This document shows positions 1 through 12,300 of a stretch of DNA of 64,000 nt, piece by piece. A program made the translations under genes and the position numbers. The DNA comes from Clytia hemisphaerica (taxonomy: Eukaryota; Cnidaria; Hydrozoa; Leptothecata; Clytiidae), in assembly GCA_902728285.1 (NCBI GenBank), contig CACVBU010000463.1:186001-250000 (forward strand), read 5' to 3'. Position 1 is the first letter of the stretch. Each line of letters opens with the position of its first letter. The notes beneath the pieces were generated by a model. It was not told the DNA's origin. It saw only the letters and a program-made list of their open reading frames with translations, and ran no database searches.

Positions 1-355
1 CGAGGCAACCTATATTCGAAAAAAGATAGTATTTTTTAAAAAGATAGTATTTTTTTAAAAGATAGTATTTTTTAAACGAAGATAGTATGTTTACAACAAA
101 GATAGTATTGTTTTAAAAAGATAGTATGAAAGATAGTAAAAATAGTATTATTTTTTAAAGATACTATGTTTTAAACGAAAATAGTATTTTTTAAGCAAAA
201 AATAGTATGTTTTAAAAAAGATAGTATGTTTTTAATCGAAAATAGTATGTTTTAAAAAAGATAGTATGTTTTAAACGAAGATAGTATGTTTTAAAAAAAA
301 GATAGTATGTTTTAAACGAAGATAGTATTGTTTTAAAAAGATAGTATTTATTTCC
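1..355. repeat. AT-rich tandem repeat (GATAGTATGTTTTAAA unit)
   Basis: Imperfect tandem copies of a roughly 20-24 bp unit built around AAGATAGTATGTTTTAAACG, with variable A and T runs. The array starts before the window and ends at about 355. No coding potential is seen. Confidence 0.85.
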
Positions 356-518
356 GCTTTGGCGCGCCATAAAAATCGCCAATTACTCGTTACTTGCACG
401 ATAATATCGTGGAAACTTTTTGATTTTGTAATCTACACATACTAATTCGCGAGTTTCCGTTGTTTTTTTTGGAATCTAAAATATGTATCACGAAATGAAA
501 CGTTTTTCGACCTCAGCC

Positions 519-842
519 TAGCCTGGAGATCCATGCTATGATTTCTTATTCTATATACTGATGGCGAAATATATAGCATGGTATGGGCTGACAGTTTGAA
601 TTTCCCATATCCTAATAACGGTTGAAAACACAGCCAATCAAATCCTGTTATTGTTTCACTGGTCACACTTTCTTAAAGAAAGCGCAAGTTCCGAAATTTG
701 GTTTTTATTTTAGTAAGTGAGGACAGCGCTAAATTCGAATTTCCTACTATAATTTTTTTGAGTCCAAAATCGGACTCACAGCTCTAACCCGTCAAGTATT
801 CATCAGATTTAAAAAAAAATACGCAGACGGGTTCCTGTCTAA
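519..842. mobile_element. hAT-like MITE, copy 1 (TAGCCTGG...CCTGTCTAA)
   Basis: A 324-bp non-coding element that matches 34782-35103 along its length. It is flanked by a perfect 8-bp direct repeat CCTCAGCC (511-518 and 843-850). The second copy has a different 8-bp repeat, so these are target-site duplications. It begins TAGCCTGG and ends CCTGTCTAA; the reverse complement of the end, TTAGACAGG, is only weakly similar to the start. An 8-bp duplication suggests hAT, but no transposase is present. Confidence 0.75.
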
Positions 843-1093
843 CCTCAGCCGCGCGACTATTACTTTCGAATGTTTTGCATACTATTACTTACCCAGTTAG
901 CCTTCCTACTCCTCTGGCGTACACCTTAAAAATTGATTGTGGCTTGGAAAATCGTGTGGAGGGCGAACTCAGAAAATTATTTGGCGCTGTTTACATTTTA
1001 GCGGATTGCTCCACAAAACTGTTCATTTGGAAACAAAAGTCAAATCACAGCTCTGCTGCCATTATAGATCAACAATCAGGCAATTGGATGCTC

Positions 1094-1600
1094 TTATATC
1101 GGATGGCCAATAGTCACCTTCATTTTTTTATTTTATTTTTTTATCCACGGATCGCTGATAGTCACTTTTCCGGGGGTTAGGTAGGGTCAGGGTTGCTAGT
1201 AACGGCTTGTCACTGTGCCGGGTGCATACTCGGCGCCTTGGCCCCGCAGGGTTGCTAGTAACGGCTCGAATTTCAGTCAGGTTTAAAAAAGGGGTACTGT
1301 TACCCATATTATAATATACCCCGTCTTTTGCCAGTTCGGTATATTGTTTTGATTGAGTGGTTCTGCTTGCGGGCGTGGCTCAACGGATAGAGCGCGGCTC
1401 CGATCGAAGTCTTTCTTGTGTGGTTCGAATCCCACTCGGTGCGAAATTAGACTGGTCGAGATTGATGGCAATGATTGACAGGTATGAAAACTCAGCCAGA
1501 AATGAGAAACTAAGTCTCAGAAACTCAGACAGTCAGGAAAGAGAAAAATAGGATAAGAGATAGGAAAGAAAACAAGGTGACGATTGGCCATCCGATATAA
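1094..1600. mobile_element. Inverted-repeat element enclosing a tRNA-like sequence
   Basis: Terminal inverted repeats of about 27 bp begin TTATATCGGATGGCCAAT at 1094 and return inverted at 1574-1600. The interior holds a direct repeat GGGTTGCTAGTAACGGCT (about 1190 and 1249) and a tRNA-like sequence at 1369-1442. No transposase. Confidence 0.6.
1369..1442 (+). other. tRNA-like sequence (SINE head or tRNA pseudogene)
   Basis: It has an A-box-like TGGCTCAACGGATAGAGC and a perfect B-box GGTTCGAATCC at normal tRNA spacing. The D stem GCTC/GAGC pairs. The T stem (TGTGG/CCCAC) and the anticodon stem pair badly, so a working tRNA is unlikely. The A-box wording resembles tRNA-Arg. A Pol III promoter remnant or SINE head is the best reading. 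Confidence 0.5.
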
Positions 1601-2204
1601 CATCTACCTTCATATTATTTCATCCAACATTTTTCATTGACTCAAAATGCAGTTTAAATCGATTTGAAGGTATGGAATTTTTAAATGATTGTGTCATTGT
1701 TTTTCTTAAACACACCTCACAACACATTCATCAAAACATGTTTCTCTTTTCTTTTTTACAATTTCTGTTATTTTTCCCCAGCCAGCCCTGCAATGCAGGC
1801 CTCTAGGATACCAGACGGTACTAATCGACCACGAACGCTTCGATTCGATTACTTATCGATTACTACATTCGATTAAATGTAATCGAACGCGTTCGATTAC
1901 AAAAATCGAATGCATTTGATCACTGAAATTTAGTAAATCGGGTGATGAGTATTCGATTACCCATTCGATTACTTTTCAATGACCCTTCGATGACGTTCGA
2001 TAACCCTTCGATGACTTCAATAACCCTTCGATGACTTCGATAACCCTTCGATGACTTCGATAACCCTTCGATGACTTCGATAATAACCCTTCGATGACGT
2101 TCGATAACCCTTCAATGACTTTGATTATTGCAAATTATTCGATTATCTTTGATGACCCTTCGACAATCTTTCTTCGACTACCCTATATGCTACATTCAAC
2201 TGTA

Positions 2205-2386
2205 CCGTATTACTTTGAACAAACGCCCGGGCGTTTATTGAACTTTTTCGATTTTAGGAGGGGCGTTTATTCAAAGGGGGCGTTTATTTGAGGGGGCGTT
2301 TATTTAAGGGGGCGTCTATTGAATAATTTTCCTTTTATTTTAGGAGGGGCGTTTATTCGAGGGGGCGTTTATTCAAAGTAATACGG
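2205..2386. mobile_element. MITE with GGGGCGTTTATTC motifs
   Basis: About 182 bp with 15-bp terminal inverted repeats CCGTATTACTTTGAA, flanked by TGTA on both sides. The interior repeats GGGGCGTTTATTC five or six times. It is related in design to 2728-3187. Confidence 0.75.
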
Positions 2387-2727
2387 TGTATACCGTCGTT
2401 TTACATATTTCCTTTCAGTTTCCCACACTAAGAAGAAGATTCCTGTGACACATTCTACCGGAAAAAGACCAGAACTCCGGGTAGTTAAAAAACGAGCTTC
2501 GAAAAATTACCGTAGGTATTTTTCGAAGTACAATCCAAACAATCAAAAGCGCCAAAGTTGTAAAAACGTGGCTTTACCGAATTTTTGCAATTTTGGATTG
2601 TAAGAGGGAACTGCTGTATTGTTGAAATTATAATAGGTAAGTACGATAGTTTGTTTACTGTGTTTTTGGTGGTTGTGCCTGTCAATTCCCATTCTCCTCA
2701 GTCGCTCAGTCTCTATATACATGTCGA

Positions 2728-3187
2728 TACCGTAAATCACCGATTAAGCGCCCGGGCGCTTATTTAATTTTTCAGGCTCTGAGAGGGGCGCTTCTTCAAG
2801 CGGGGCACTTATTCAAGCGGGGCGCTTATTTTTTTATTTCAGAAATTCTATATCAAACAATTCGGAATCTGCTTAACTTAACTTCAAAAAAGGCTGAATA
2901 AAAGAAAAATCCAATAAGAAACAGAAAAAAAAGAAAGCTAAAAGACCTTGATTTTTATTTTTGTTCTAATGTTTTTCGACTGTTAATCATCTGAAGAGAA
3001 ATTCTTATCCCGGAAATTAGCCTAGGCCACCAATTCGAATAAGCGCCCCTCCCTGGAGGGGGGTGCTTATTCAAAGGGGGGCGCTTATTCGAGCGGGGCG
3101 CTTATAAAATTATTTTAACTAAATGGGGGGCGCTTATTCGAGCGCGGCGCTAATTCAAGCGGGGCTCTTAATCGGTGATTTACGGTA
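2728..3187. mobile_element. MITE with GGGGCGCTTATTC motifs
   Basis: About 460 bp with ends TACCGTAAATCACCGATTAA (2728) and its reverse complement (ending 3187). GGGGCGCTTATTC-type motifs repeat just inside each end in the same orientation. A TA target site is likely. Confidence 0.8.
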
Positions 3188-4661
3188 CTAATGTTTCTTG
3201 AGTTACCAAGTTACCTAAAACGGAAAAAAAATATTGAAACCTTATTTCGTGTAGAAGAGATACAAAATACAGGTGAGAACCCAAAAAAAGCTGTTGCGTT
3301 AGTATCGAATTAAAAAGGAGTTGAAATCATATCACGGCCCTAAAACAGACAAAGATTGTGACTCAAGTTATAATCAAAAGCCCAAGAAAAATGAAAGAAT
3401 CAAGTTGAAAAACTCTTGGATCAAAACTATCATCAGGTTTGAGTCGTCGCTCAGAGAACGGCAGTCACATCGCAAAGTAAGAGTAGCGCAAAGGTGCTTC
3501 ACTAGAGAACGTGGAGAAGTGCACGGGTTGATTCTCAGGAAATCTTTATACTTTGTCAATTTTCTGTTTAACTTCTGTGTAATTTTTACGCCTTCCTTTC
3601 AACGCAAAATTAACGCGGTCAACCAGATCAGATCCCCACATTTGCAGAGCGGAGCACGGGTAAGCGCAGAATGATCCGTTCCCAGGAGGCACACAATGCT
3701 GTTTTAACGTCCATCTAACGTATATGGACGTTAGATAAACGTTGAAGCAACGTTGTGTGCCAGCTGGGTTATTAGAGTATGATTTCGCCCTCGAAGCCTT
3801 CAATGACTAGTCGCAGTAATCAAATGGTAATCGAATGGTAATCGAATGGCAATTGAAGAAATCTAATAAATCTTACAAACCGATAGTAATCGAATTAATC
3901 AAAGAGTAATCGAATTAATCAAAGAGTAATCAAATTAATCGAAGAGGAAGTCAATAGTAATCGAAGAAGATGCAGATATTCTGAGGCTGGTGAGTATTCG
4001 ATTATTTCAAAATTTCGGTCTAATCAATAAGTCATCATTCGATGGCGTTCGATTATATTCGATTATTATCGCTTACAATCCAACGTTCTGAACATTCAAT
4101 TAGTACCGTCTGGAGGATAGGACTAAATCCTTACAAAGGGACAAACCAGATCTACTAGGTACTGCTTCACCTAAGCATTACAAATTGTAGAAATTGTTAC
4201 ATAAACCCACCATAAAGAAAAGTTGTTTTGGAGAATGCAACAGCGCCTATTGAATAATAGTCTGGGGACCATACTCTGTACAAAAATATTTCTATCCTGT
4301 TAAAATCCTAACAACTTGACTGAAATACAGAGTATGGAATTATTGACTCGATTCAAATCACTTCAAATCACAAAAGAAAAAACTTTTATTTTTTCAAAAC
4401 AATTCAAAAGCTCGTGCCACTTCTAGAAACAATAGAGCTGTTTGACGTCATACTTTTGTTTATCAAATCATAACAATAAGATATTAGCCAATCAAATTCT
4501 GCGATTTAATTCTTGCATCTTGTATAATTCCCGGCTACTACTGTCTATACTTTGATATTTTTTTGAAACCACATAGATAGAGAAGTTGGGTCTCCCAGCT
4601 AATTGAATAACTAATTACTCCCCAACAGTTACCAGACAAGATAATTTATCGTGTTTTTAAT

Positions 4662-5197
4662 CCAGACCCGATCAGTCAAACTTGTCGAACCAATCGAACA
4701 ATCGAACTAATCGAACTCTATCGAACGATTAAATTAAAGTTTGATAAAAAGAATTATTCGAACTCTAAGATTTTTTGAAAAATTGCGAGTGTGCGATTAA
4801 GTTTGATCAATGGGTTGCGGTTCGATCAGTTCGATAACCCAATTTCGTTCGATCGACAAGTTCGTTGCGAAATCGCAACAGAGTGGCTACGGACTTTCTT
4901 CCGGATAGACAAATATCTGGGTACAATAAACCTCAAGTCCAGGAACTGCCAAAATGGCGATCGCGTGCCATAATTAAGTTTTTGCAAGTGAGGTGAGGGA
5001 AGATATGAGTGAAGATTTAACATCATCGAACTAATCAAACTTTTTACTGACCAAACTAATCGAACTCCTATTGCTTCAAAAATTGTGAGTGTTCTATTAG
5101 GTTCAATTAATTTTTTTAATCGAACTTCAATCGTTCGATGGAGTTAGATTAGTTTGATTGTTCGATTGGTCCGGCAAGTTCGATTGATCGGGTCTGG
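4662..5197. mobile_element. Foldback-like MITE, CCAGACCCGATC ends
   Basis: A 536-bp element with about 65 bp of near-perfect terminal inverted repeat starting CCAGACCCGATC and rich in ATCGAAC motifs. Direct repeats TTTAAT flank it (4656-4661, 5198-5203). Its CCAGAC start and 6-bp duplication match the larger 1811-4113 element, suggesting one superfamily. Confidence 0.75.
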
Positions 5198-5218
5198 TTT
5201 AATGGCTGTGGGAAAGTA

Positions 5219-5624
5219 TACCTTAAGGAAATAAATTTTCGCGAGGATTATATTTCGCAAATTTTTGCATATTTCGCCTTTTTCGCAAAACATAAATGAT
5301 ATAAGTTTCAAATTATAAGTTTTCCCCTTGCGAAAATTTTCAAATTCGCGAAATTTAATCCACTCAAAAATTAAGTTTTTTATTATAAAAATTCTTTCAG
5401 CTAAAAGAAAACTCTCTTATGTGAGTCTCCATTACTCGAATGTCTCTATAATTCGAACAAATTTTTATTCTTCGCCGTAGCAGTTCGAGTTAGTGAGACT
5501 CTACTGTACACACAAAACCTCGTAACCAAACTAAAGAAAATAAGTCCCGTGAAAATTAAATTATTTTGTGAGGGAAGCTGTCTCGCAAAAATTAGTTGCC
5601 GCAAAAATTAATTCCCTTAAGGTA
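5219..5624. mobile_element. MITE with TACCTTAAG ends (copy 1)
   Basis: Starts TACCTTAAGGAAATAAATTT and ends with the inverted form. The interior is rich in TTTCGC/GCGAAA. The ends and content resemble 31463-31701. A TA target is likely. Confidence 0.65.
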
Positions 5625-5699
5625 GTGTATGTGGAGTAAATTTGTTATTCAATAGGCTGTCACATTCTCCAAAACAACTATTTTAAAATCTCCATGGCA

Positions 5700-6400
5700 A
5701 ATAGAGGAGAATTTACTGATCGACCTTTCTGACATTACATAAGACCAAGTAAGTTATGGTTTTTTTTTTCTCTTTAATACTTTTTTCTCTTTAATATCTC
5801 TACAATCTACTAAATCAAATTTTATAATAATGGTCCCACAGCAGGGATTTTTCTAAGCACTTTTTTACTACCGTATACCGGCAAAAATACTCAATCCAAG
5901 ATTGAGTTAGATGAAACTCAATCCGAAATATAAAAAAAATTTTACAAGAAAAATGTTTCAAAGCAGTTTTCTCAGAAACGCCAATTATTTGTTTTTAATC
6001 AGTATAGAGTAAAGACAAGAGAATGGAAAAAAATGTGCTCTCTCGTAATGTTTCTTGGTACGCGGTCACGTCATAAATTCGATTTGTTTCATTGTTTTCA
6101 TCAGAGAATTCATTCATTGCTATGTTTCACAAACTTTTTTGTTTTTCACTAGACCCTTTTATCTATGTATCCGGTGTTTACCAAAAATAAATTCTTGAGG
6201 GTGAGATAATTATTGATCTTTTCAAGGTAGAAAAAATTAGAGAGATAGTCTCGTTCAGTTTGACGCGACAGCTTGATTGAATTATAGCTTCGGCGTGAAA
6301 AACAGTAGGGTGTTTTTTATGCGAGGATGAATTATAGCTTGAATTTTAGATTTAGCTACCCAAGAAGATTTCCTAACTCGAAAATGCGAAGTTAAAAAAT
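5700..6400. other. No gene seen
   Basis: AT-rich sequence with homopolymer runs. No open frame or inverted repeat that I can support. Confidence 0.5.
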
Positions 6401-6419
6401 CATAAGAAAACACCTATTT

Positions 6420-7060
6420 TGCTACTTCTTTCATTCGTTTATCTATTGCTTTATCTACTTGCCACTTCGCTACTTTATTCATTCGTTTATCTATTGCTTT
6501 ATCAACTCGCTACTTCTCTACTTTATTCATTCGTCTTCTAGTTCTTCATCTACTTGCCACTTCGCTACTTTATTCATGCGTTTATCTATTGCTTTATCAA
6601 CTGGCTGCTTCGCTACTGGAATTCACTCGGTTATCGCTATTAAATTTAATCATCTCGCTACTTTTCCTTCGTTTATCGATTGCGGTTAGACTCGCTACGT
6701 CGCTAATAGATCGCGCTTTATCTATTGATTTGTATACTCGCTAACGGCCACTTCTTCATTCGTTATCATTGCTTTATATACTTGTTACTTCAAAACTTCA
6801 ATATACTTTGCTTTGTCTATAAACTCACTTCGCTTTTTCGAGAAATGAACTGAAGATACTTTTGCATTTTCTTCCAAATAACATCGCAAAATACTAAAAA
6901 TGTTTCGCAAACAATGTAAAGATTTCGCCTGCGGCGCTCCTTTTTTACCTCGCTTCTCTAGGAAAAATTGCAAAGCTCCTTCACTACTTTAAAATTCACT
7001 CGTTTATCTATTACTTTATCAACTCGGTTACTTTATTCGCTCGTTTCTATCGCTTAAAAT
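6420..7060. repeat. Imperfect repeat (CTACTTTATTCATTCG / TTTATCTATTGCTTTATC)
   Basis: Degenerate direct repeats of the phrase CGCTACTTTATTCATTCG followed by TTTATCTATTGCTTTATC and CAACT, clear at 6420-6640 and decaying to about 7060. Short frames through it are low complexity. Confidence 0.65.
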
Positions 7061-8200
7061 TTATAATTCGAACCCTAGGCGTAAAATGGGCCAAAATCTT
7101 TCTATTTTTACTTAAGCGGCGTTAATGTTTTCACTTTCTGTTCTTGTTTAAAGCAATCCAGGGCCAAATTTGGAGTAAAAATTTTCTAAGGGGGCTCCGC
7201 CCCCTAGAACCCCAGCTGGCGGGCTTAGAGCGCCCCCAGACCCCCTGCTCTAAATCAATCAATTTTTACGCATCTTAAACTCAATCTAATTATACAAAAA
7301 CGGTAGTAGCTCAAAGTGCTTGAAAAAATCCCTGCACAGTTGTATTTTATCGTTATGCCTATATATCATGATTTTGGGCAAAGCCAAAATTTGAGTCGTC
7401 ATAAAAACCGTTAACTGCTCTAACTTGGGACTATCTGACAAAACAAGGGACGGCAATTTGGCCACTATTTCACCGAACCTTCAAAGTCATTTGATTTGAG
7501 TTAATGAACGGCGTATTATAAAAAAAATACACAATTTTTCTTTTGCACAGAGTAGGCTTTTAAATCGAAATATGAAAAAAATCTGTAGTGGAACCAGGTG
7601 GAACACACGTGAATGTCTGGAACGAAGAAGACCAAGTTAGTGGCAAAACGATGGAGCGTTTGACATCACTCGCGCAGCAAGTTACACACTCGTTATTTGT
7701 TAATCCCATCAGGCGATAGGCGATTCGGCGGTGGTCGCGCTATCAGTGAAAGTTATCGTGACATGTTATGACAGAAAGTATGATTGATAAACTTGGTGGA
7801 ATTATAAAACAAGAAGCAAATTAGATATTACCTAATAAGTTTTATTTAAATTGGCATGCTCACATGCTCCTGGATTAGCATGTGATAACGCTGTGAATCT
7901 TCCTGCGTGACATGCTATAAAGTATTAGCTTGAGTTATAGGTTACTTACTTGAAAGGTTACTTGAGAATGATTTTTCTCGAAACAAGCGGTTCATCAGGG
8001 ACAGTACACAGGAATTTATCAAGTAGACATTTGAAGACATCCTTAGTGCAGTAAGTATATAAGTATTATTGCTTTCGACAGGCAATTAAACAGATTGGGA
8101 CCCTGCATGCTGATGGAGTTATATTTTGACTTTGGTAGGTGCTTCGCTTTGATATCTAATTATCAAATCTATTGTTATGGTTATTTTTTGCCATTTAAAA
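7061..8200. other. No gene seen
   Basis: AT-rich intergenic sequence. A compact GC-rich patch at about 7190-7245 (CCCCTAGAACCCCAGCTGGC) looks like the tail of a dispersed repeat but has no partner in this window. Confidence 0.4.
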
Positions 8201-8209
8201 CGATTATTA

Positions 8210-8880
8210 TCAAAAACTCACAATCAATGAGATATTACATTTTTTTCTGTGCCTTTGCAGTGAGTACAACTTCAGGATCTTCAGTCTTTTCCAGTAGCAG
8301 TAGTCTATATTCTTGAGACCATTGATTTGTCTTGTGAAAGACCTTTGAATTTGTTCGAGTGGATTCCATAGTTGGGAGCAATAATCAAGATGGGGGAGGG
8401 CAAGTGATCTCCACAGTGTAAGCATTACTTCTTTTTCTCTGGATTTGAAGGTTTGCATGATCCATCCCACAAGCTGAGTTGCTCTTTTGATCACTTCATT
8501 GATATGATATGAACTAAATTAGGGTTTTATTTCCGTAATATGAAGCAGATAATTTCTGGCCTGAATAGGCAATAGGTTGTCACGTTCTCCCAAACAACCA
8601 TAATTAGGAAGATTCAGTATACGTTATCCAAGTTTTTTCATTCATTAGTAATACAGAAAGGAAAGAAAGAGGCACAATATATCATGACAAGTGAGTCCCT
8701 GGGCAGGAACTCACCCAGATGTTTTTGCTGATCCTGAATGGCAATGGCTGCATTGTTATAGTTGATTACAAGAGGATCAGGTGGGTTTAACCTCTGAGTA
8801 AAATACGCTTCAACTACCTGTTTAGAGGGACCAGGGTTGAAGGACATCTTCCTGCTCATCACTAACCTTCTGCATGTCAA
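8210..8880 (-). pseudogene. LINE reverse transcriptase fragments
   Basis: Two minus-strand open segments read like the C-terminal part of a non-LTR retrotransposon reverse transcriptase. The upstream one (8880-8638) has an MSFNPGPSKQ segment and a KHLGEF segment (family: FNP.K...KHLG). The downstream one (8494-8210) has LTLWRSLALPHLDYCSQLWNP followed by IQRSFTRQINGL and a YSLQRHR tail, a very typical LINE arrangement. They lie in the right order but are separated by about 140 bp that includes the terminus of another element (AATAGGTTGTCACGTTCTCC near 8571-8602), and they lack the catalytic core and endonuclease. A dead, truncated and interrupted copy. Confidence 0.8.
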
Positions 8881-9351
8881 TTTTCAATTCACTACAACAG
8901 CAAACTAGAAGATGAGTCATCCCAATTAGATTAGTTTTAGTATTATAAGAGTTTTCTGTTCGTTATAATGCTGACTATGTTTGAAATTTGGAACTTTGCT
9001 GGAGCCTATAATTTGGCAAATTTTCATTTCTACCAGCTATACCTAAATCCTTTTTTTGGGTGCAAATTTTTTCGCCCATCATGGAGCAAACTTTAGAACT
9101 ACCAGGTTCAAATTTTGTTAAGTTCTCACGATATCAAGATGATGGTGGTGATATCCAACAGTTTCTCAATAATATTTCCCTCTGAAGCATACACTTCATT
9201 GTCTAGATAAATTATGCGAGTTGTATATCCCAAAATTCATGCTTGTGTACAATAAACATTTGTGAATATATAATTATAAGAAATTTATTTTAGAATGTGA
9301 TGACAAAATTACTCAAATTCAGATAATTTCGATTATATCATTGACTGAAGC

Positions 9352-12300
9352 ATGCCTGGCTTAGTTGTATTCAACAGAAGATGGGTGGCAGCAAGTGATG
9401 AACTGGTCATACCTTTTGGATTAGCATTTGTCTTTCGTTTATTTTGGTAAATCTTTTTAATCATCTGACAATAAAATAGAATTATTTTTATCATATCAAT
9501 AAATTGATATCAGTATTACCTTCCATACGTCTGTAATATTTTAATTGTAAACACTTGATTGTTACCGTTTCCATTCTTATATATCACAATTTTATTTGGC
9601 TGAAGATTTTAGCAAGTTTTTAAAATTACAAAAGGCTATTTCTTAACGTTTCCAACGTAAGAATGCTATACGCACAGTATCACATTCTTTAAAGATTTAT
9701 CCATTTTCATTTTATTTCTTCAGGTTTCTTGCAGTTGGTACTATATTTGGTGTTCATTATGAAATTGGCCATCAAAATGTTCCTGAAGACTGTAATCTAC
9801 ACAGATCACACATATACTTTATCATTTATTTGGTTTTGTTGTTATTCTCCTTGGCAAATGATGCCGCAGTAGCTATAGTCAGCAGTTGTGGGACTATTTT
9901 CGATAAAACTTCACGAAGGAAGATTCCATCATTACTTTATTTTCGTTCTTTCATCTTGTTTATTGAAGCATGTGTTTCTGGACTTGGTATTTATTACGTT
10001 TTCTATAAATCGAGGCATTGTTTTCGTGGTTATGATGCAGTATTATCAAAACTTGTAGTCATTTTTAATATTGTTTGGGTACTTGGATGTTTAGTTCTCA
10101 TCTGGTTTACCTACGATCCAGCTGGTAGCATTTGGTTTGAGCTGCAAATGAGATCGCATAACAAAAAAGCTAGCAAATATCAGTCAGTAGAAACGATAGA
10201 TGTTGAAAATCGAATTTATGAGAAGAACGAAAAATATTGGAGTAGAGCTTGTCGGTTACTATTTTGCTGTACTAAAGCTGAGAATTCCAGAGATAATGTT
10301 TTGTTATTTGCTTCAAAATTATTTACTAATTATTTTCGGAATTATCATGATCTTGTACCGTCAGATATTTTGGCTGGCATGATTTTGTTGAGACAAAAGC
10401 AGAAGTATGAAGAATTTAAAAGGATACAACATGAATTGAAACACACAGATTCAAGCTACCAAGAGGTTTGTTATTATAATGATATCACAATTGATGAATT
10501 TTGGTGGTTAAGCCTATAACTACTAGGAAATTTGTTTAATATACCGGGCGTGTCAAAAAATCCCCCTATTTTACAATCTTTGACGTACATTTTTCTATTC
10601 AGTTGAGCCATGTGAAAAATACCCCCTAGTTTGAATAGCTTAATGTTTAATATGCGAGAATGTAGATGTGATATAATCCTATTATGATGAAAAATTTTGC
10701 ATTAAAAGAACTTAAAGAATCGTTACATGAAACTTGAAAATTTCAGGTCACAATACATAAGAAATTCAAGACAGTTCGAAGACATCAAAAGACGATCAAC
10801 GCAATACCATTTGATAACAATAGCCCTGTAAGTGTCATTTAAGGATAATTTTTTTTTTTTTTTTGATTTTTTGATTTGGAATGGGCTAAACTGATTTTCA
10901 TTATGACAAAAAAGACTAGTTGATGATAGTCAATGAAACATAGCATTAATGCGATTTGCGTCTCCGGAAGGGTAAGAAATCCATGAAAAGTCTCAACCAT
11001 GAAACCAAGAAAAATTTCTCTAAGGCTTGGAAATTCTTAGAACATTGTCTCTCTAGGGTTTCTTTTTTCGCCGATTTTGTCTCCCTGTAGGTAAATTTTT
11101 CGTTTAGTCATTCTGCACATTCCCGAAATATTCTAGGCATAGTATCCTTCATGCCATATACAAGAAGGAGTAAATTTCTAGAAGAGAGAATGTGACATAT
11201 TCCTATAGCATCAACTTTACTCATTCCTATTTCTACATAATTTTGACTGCACTTTATTTTTTCACGATTTTGCAGGAAGATAAAAAGATTTTGGATGACA
11301 TCACTTATTTTGCAAATTATGCTTTGGCAAGTTATGGATGGCCCATGTACTGCTTTTTGAACAAAATTCCCATCTGTAAAAAAGAAGGTTGCATGCTGCT
11401 GAATCAAGTCACGTAAGTATTTTATTAGAAAATGTAGTAGATTTTAGGATAGCTAGACGACTAAAGGAAAAAAAAACCTTCACGGCATCAACATACACGT
11501 TTTTTTTATAAGAACAAACTATATAAGAACATAAGGCTTCGATGACCAAAATATTAAGAACAATTTGAGAACATTTTAAGGCTTTGCGAACTCCAAAACA
11601 CATTTCTTAGGAAAATGAACAAAAATACTCACAAAATGGTGAAAAAAGACCATGTTAACTCAAAAATTCAAAAAGTTAAGAACATCCCGAAGGCTTAAAA
11701 TTTTTTGGATGTTCTTGTAAAAAAAACGTGTACTCACTAATATTATTCCGCGACATTGTATTGAAGTGTGAAGTAGATTAAAATACTTCTTGTAATTTCA
11801 AATAACACAAACAAATTCGCCGTCACACGAATTTCTCGAGAGTGAAGAACAAAGGTGGATTTCGTCCCACGGAGCTCGGCTTCCGTTGAATCACTCGAAC
11901 GATTTCCAGGTTCTTAAAGACAATCAGTTACATTAGACCTGATCAAATATGGAATTTTGTTTTGAACAACTGGATCGAATTTTTGTCATTCAATGAAACT
12001 CTTATTCGTCTTTCTTGTAAATAAAGAGCAAAGTTAAAAGTTTTCTTTAAAATTTGGAATACAAATTTCCATCCGTTGAAATAGTTTGTTAGGGCTGTTC
12101 TTATTCAAATAGTAAAATGTATTGCTATTTCTTCTTGGTTTTTAGATGTTGCTATCCATGCTGTCCATGCTCAGAGCCTCCAAAAACACATGGTGACAAT
12201 TGTTGCTTGTGTAACTTAGCTGCTCAAAAGACCATCCTGAAGATGAATAATGATCATTTCATCTATGTCTCTTATGAGAGCGTTGTAAGTGTGTAACCTT

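Larger units (their letters stand above)
1811..4113. mobile_element. Foldback-like element, CCAGACGGTACTAAT termini
   Basis: CCAGACGGTACTAAT at 1811 returns inverted at 4099-4113. The flanking direct repeat is AGGATA (1805-1810 and 4114-4119). Both ends are built from many short motifs such as ATTCGATTAC, TCGATAACCCT and AATCGAATTAATC, the sub-repeat structure of foldback elements. Two smaller MITEs (2205-2386 and 2728-3187) lie inside. Short open frames in it look like chance. Confidence 0.7.
4221..5680. mobile_element. Inverted-repeat element with AGTTGTTTTGGAGAATG ends
   Basis: AGTTGTTTTGGAGAATG followed by CAGC.CCTATTGAATAA at 4221-4258 returns inverted at about 5643-5680. Two further elements (4662-5197, 5219-5624) sit inside, so this is the oldest insertion here. 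A related terminus occurs at about 8571-8602. No target-site duplication or transposase is evident. Confidence 0.6.

Noticed and set aside
1369..1442. Functional tRNA-Arg gene
   Set aside because: T-arm and anticodon stems do not pair properly; only the promoter boxes are intact.
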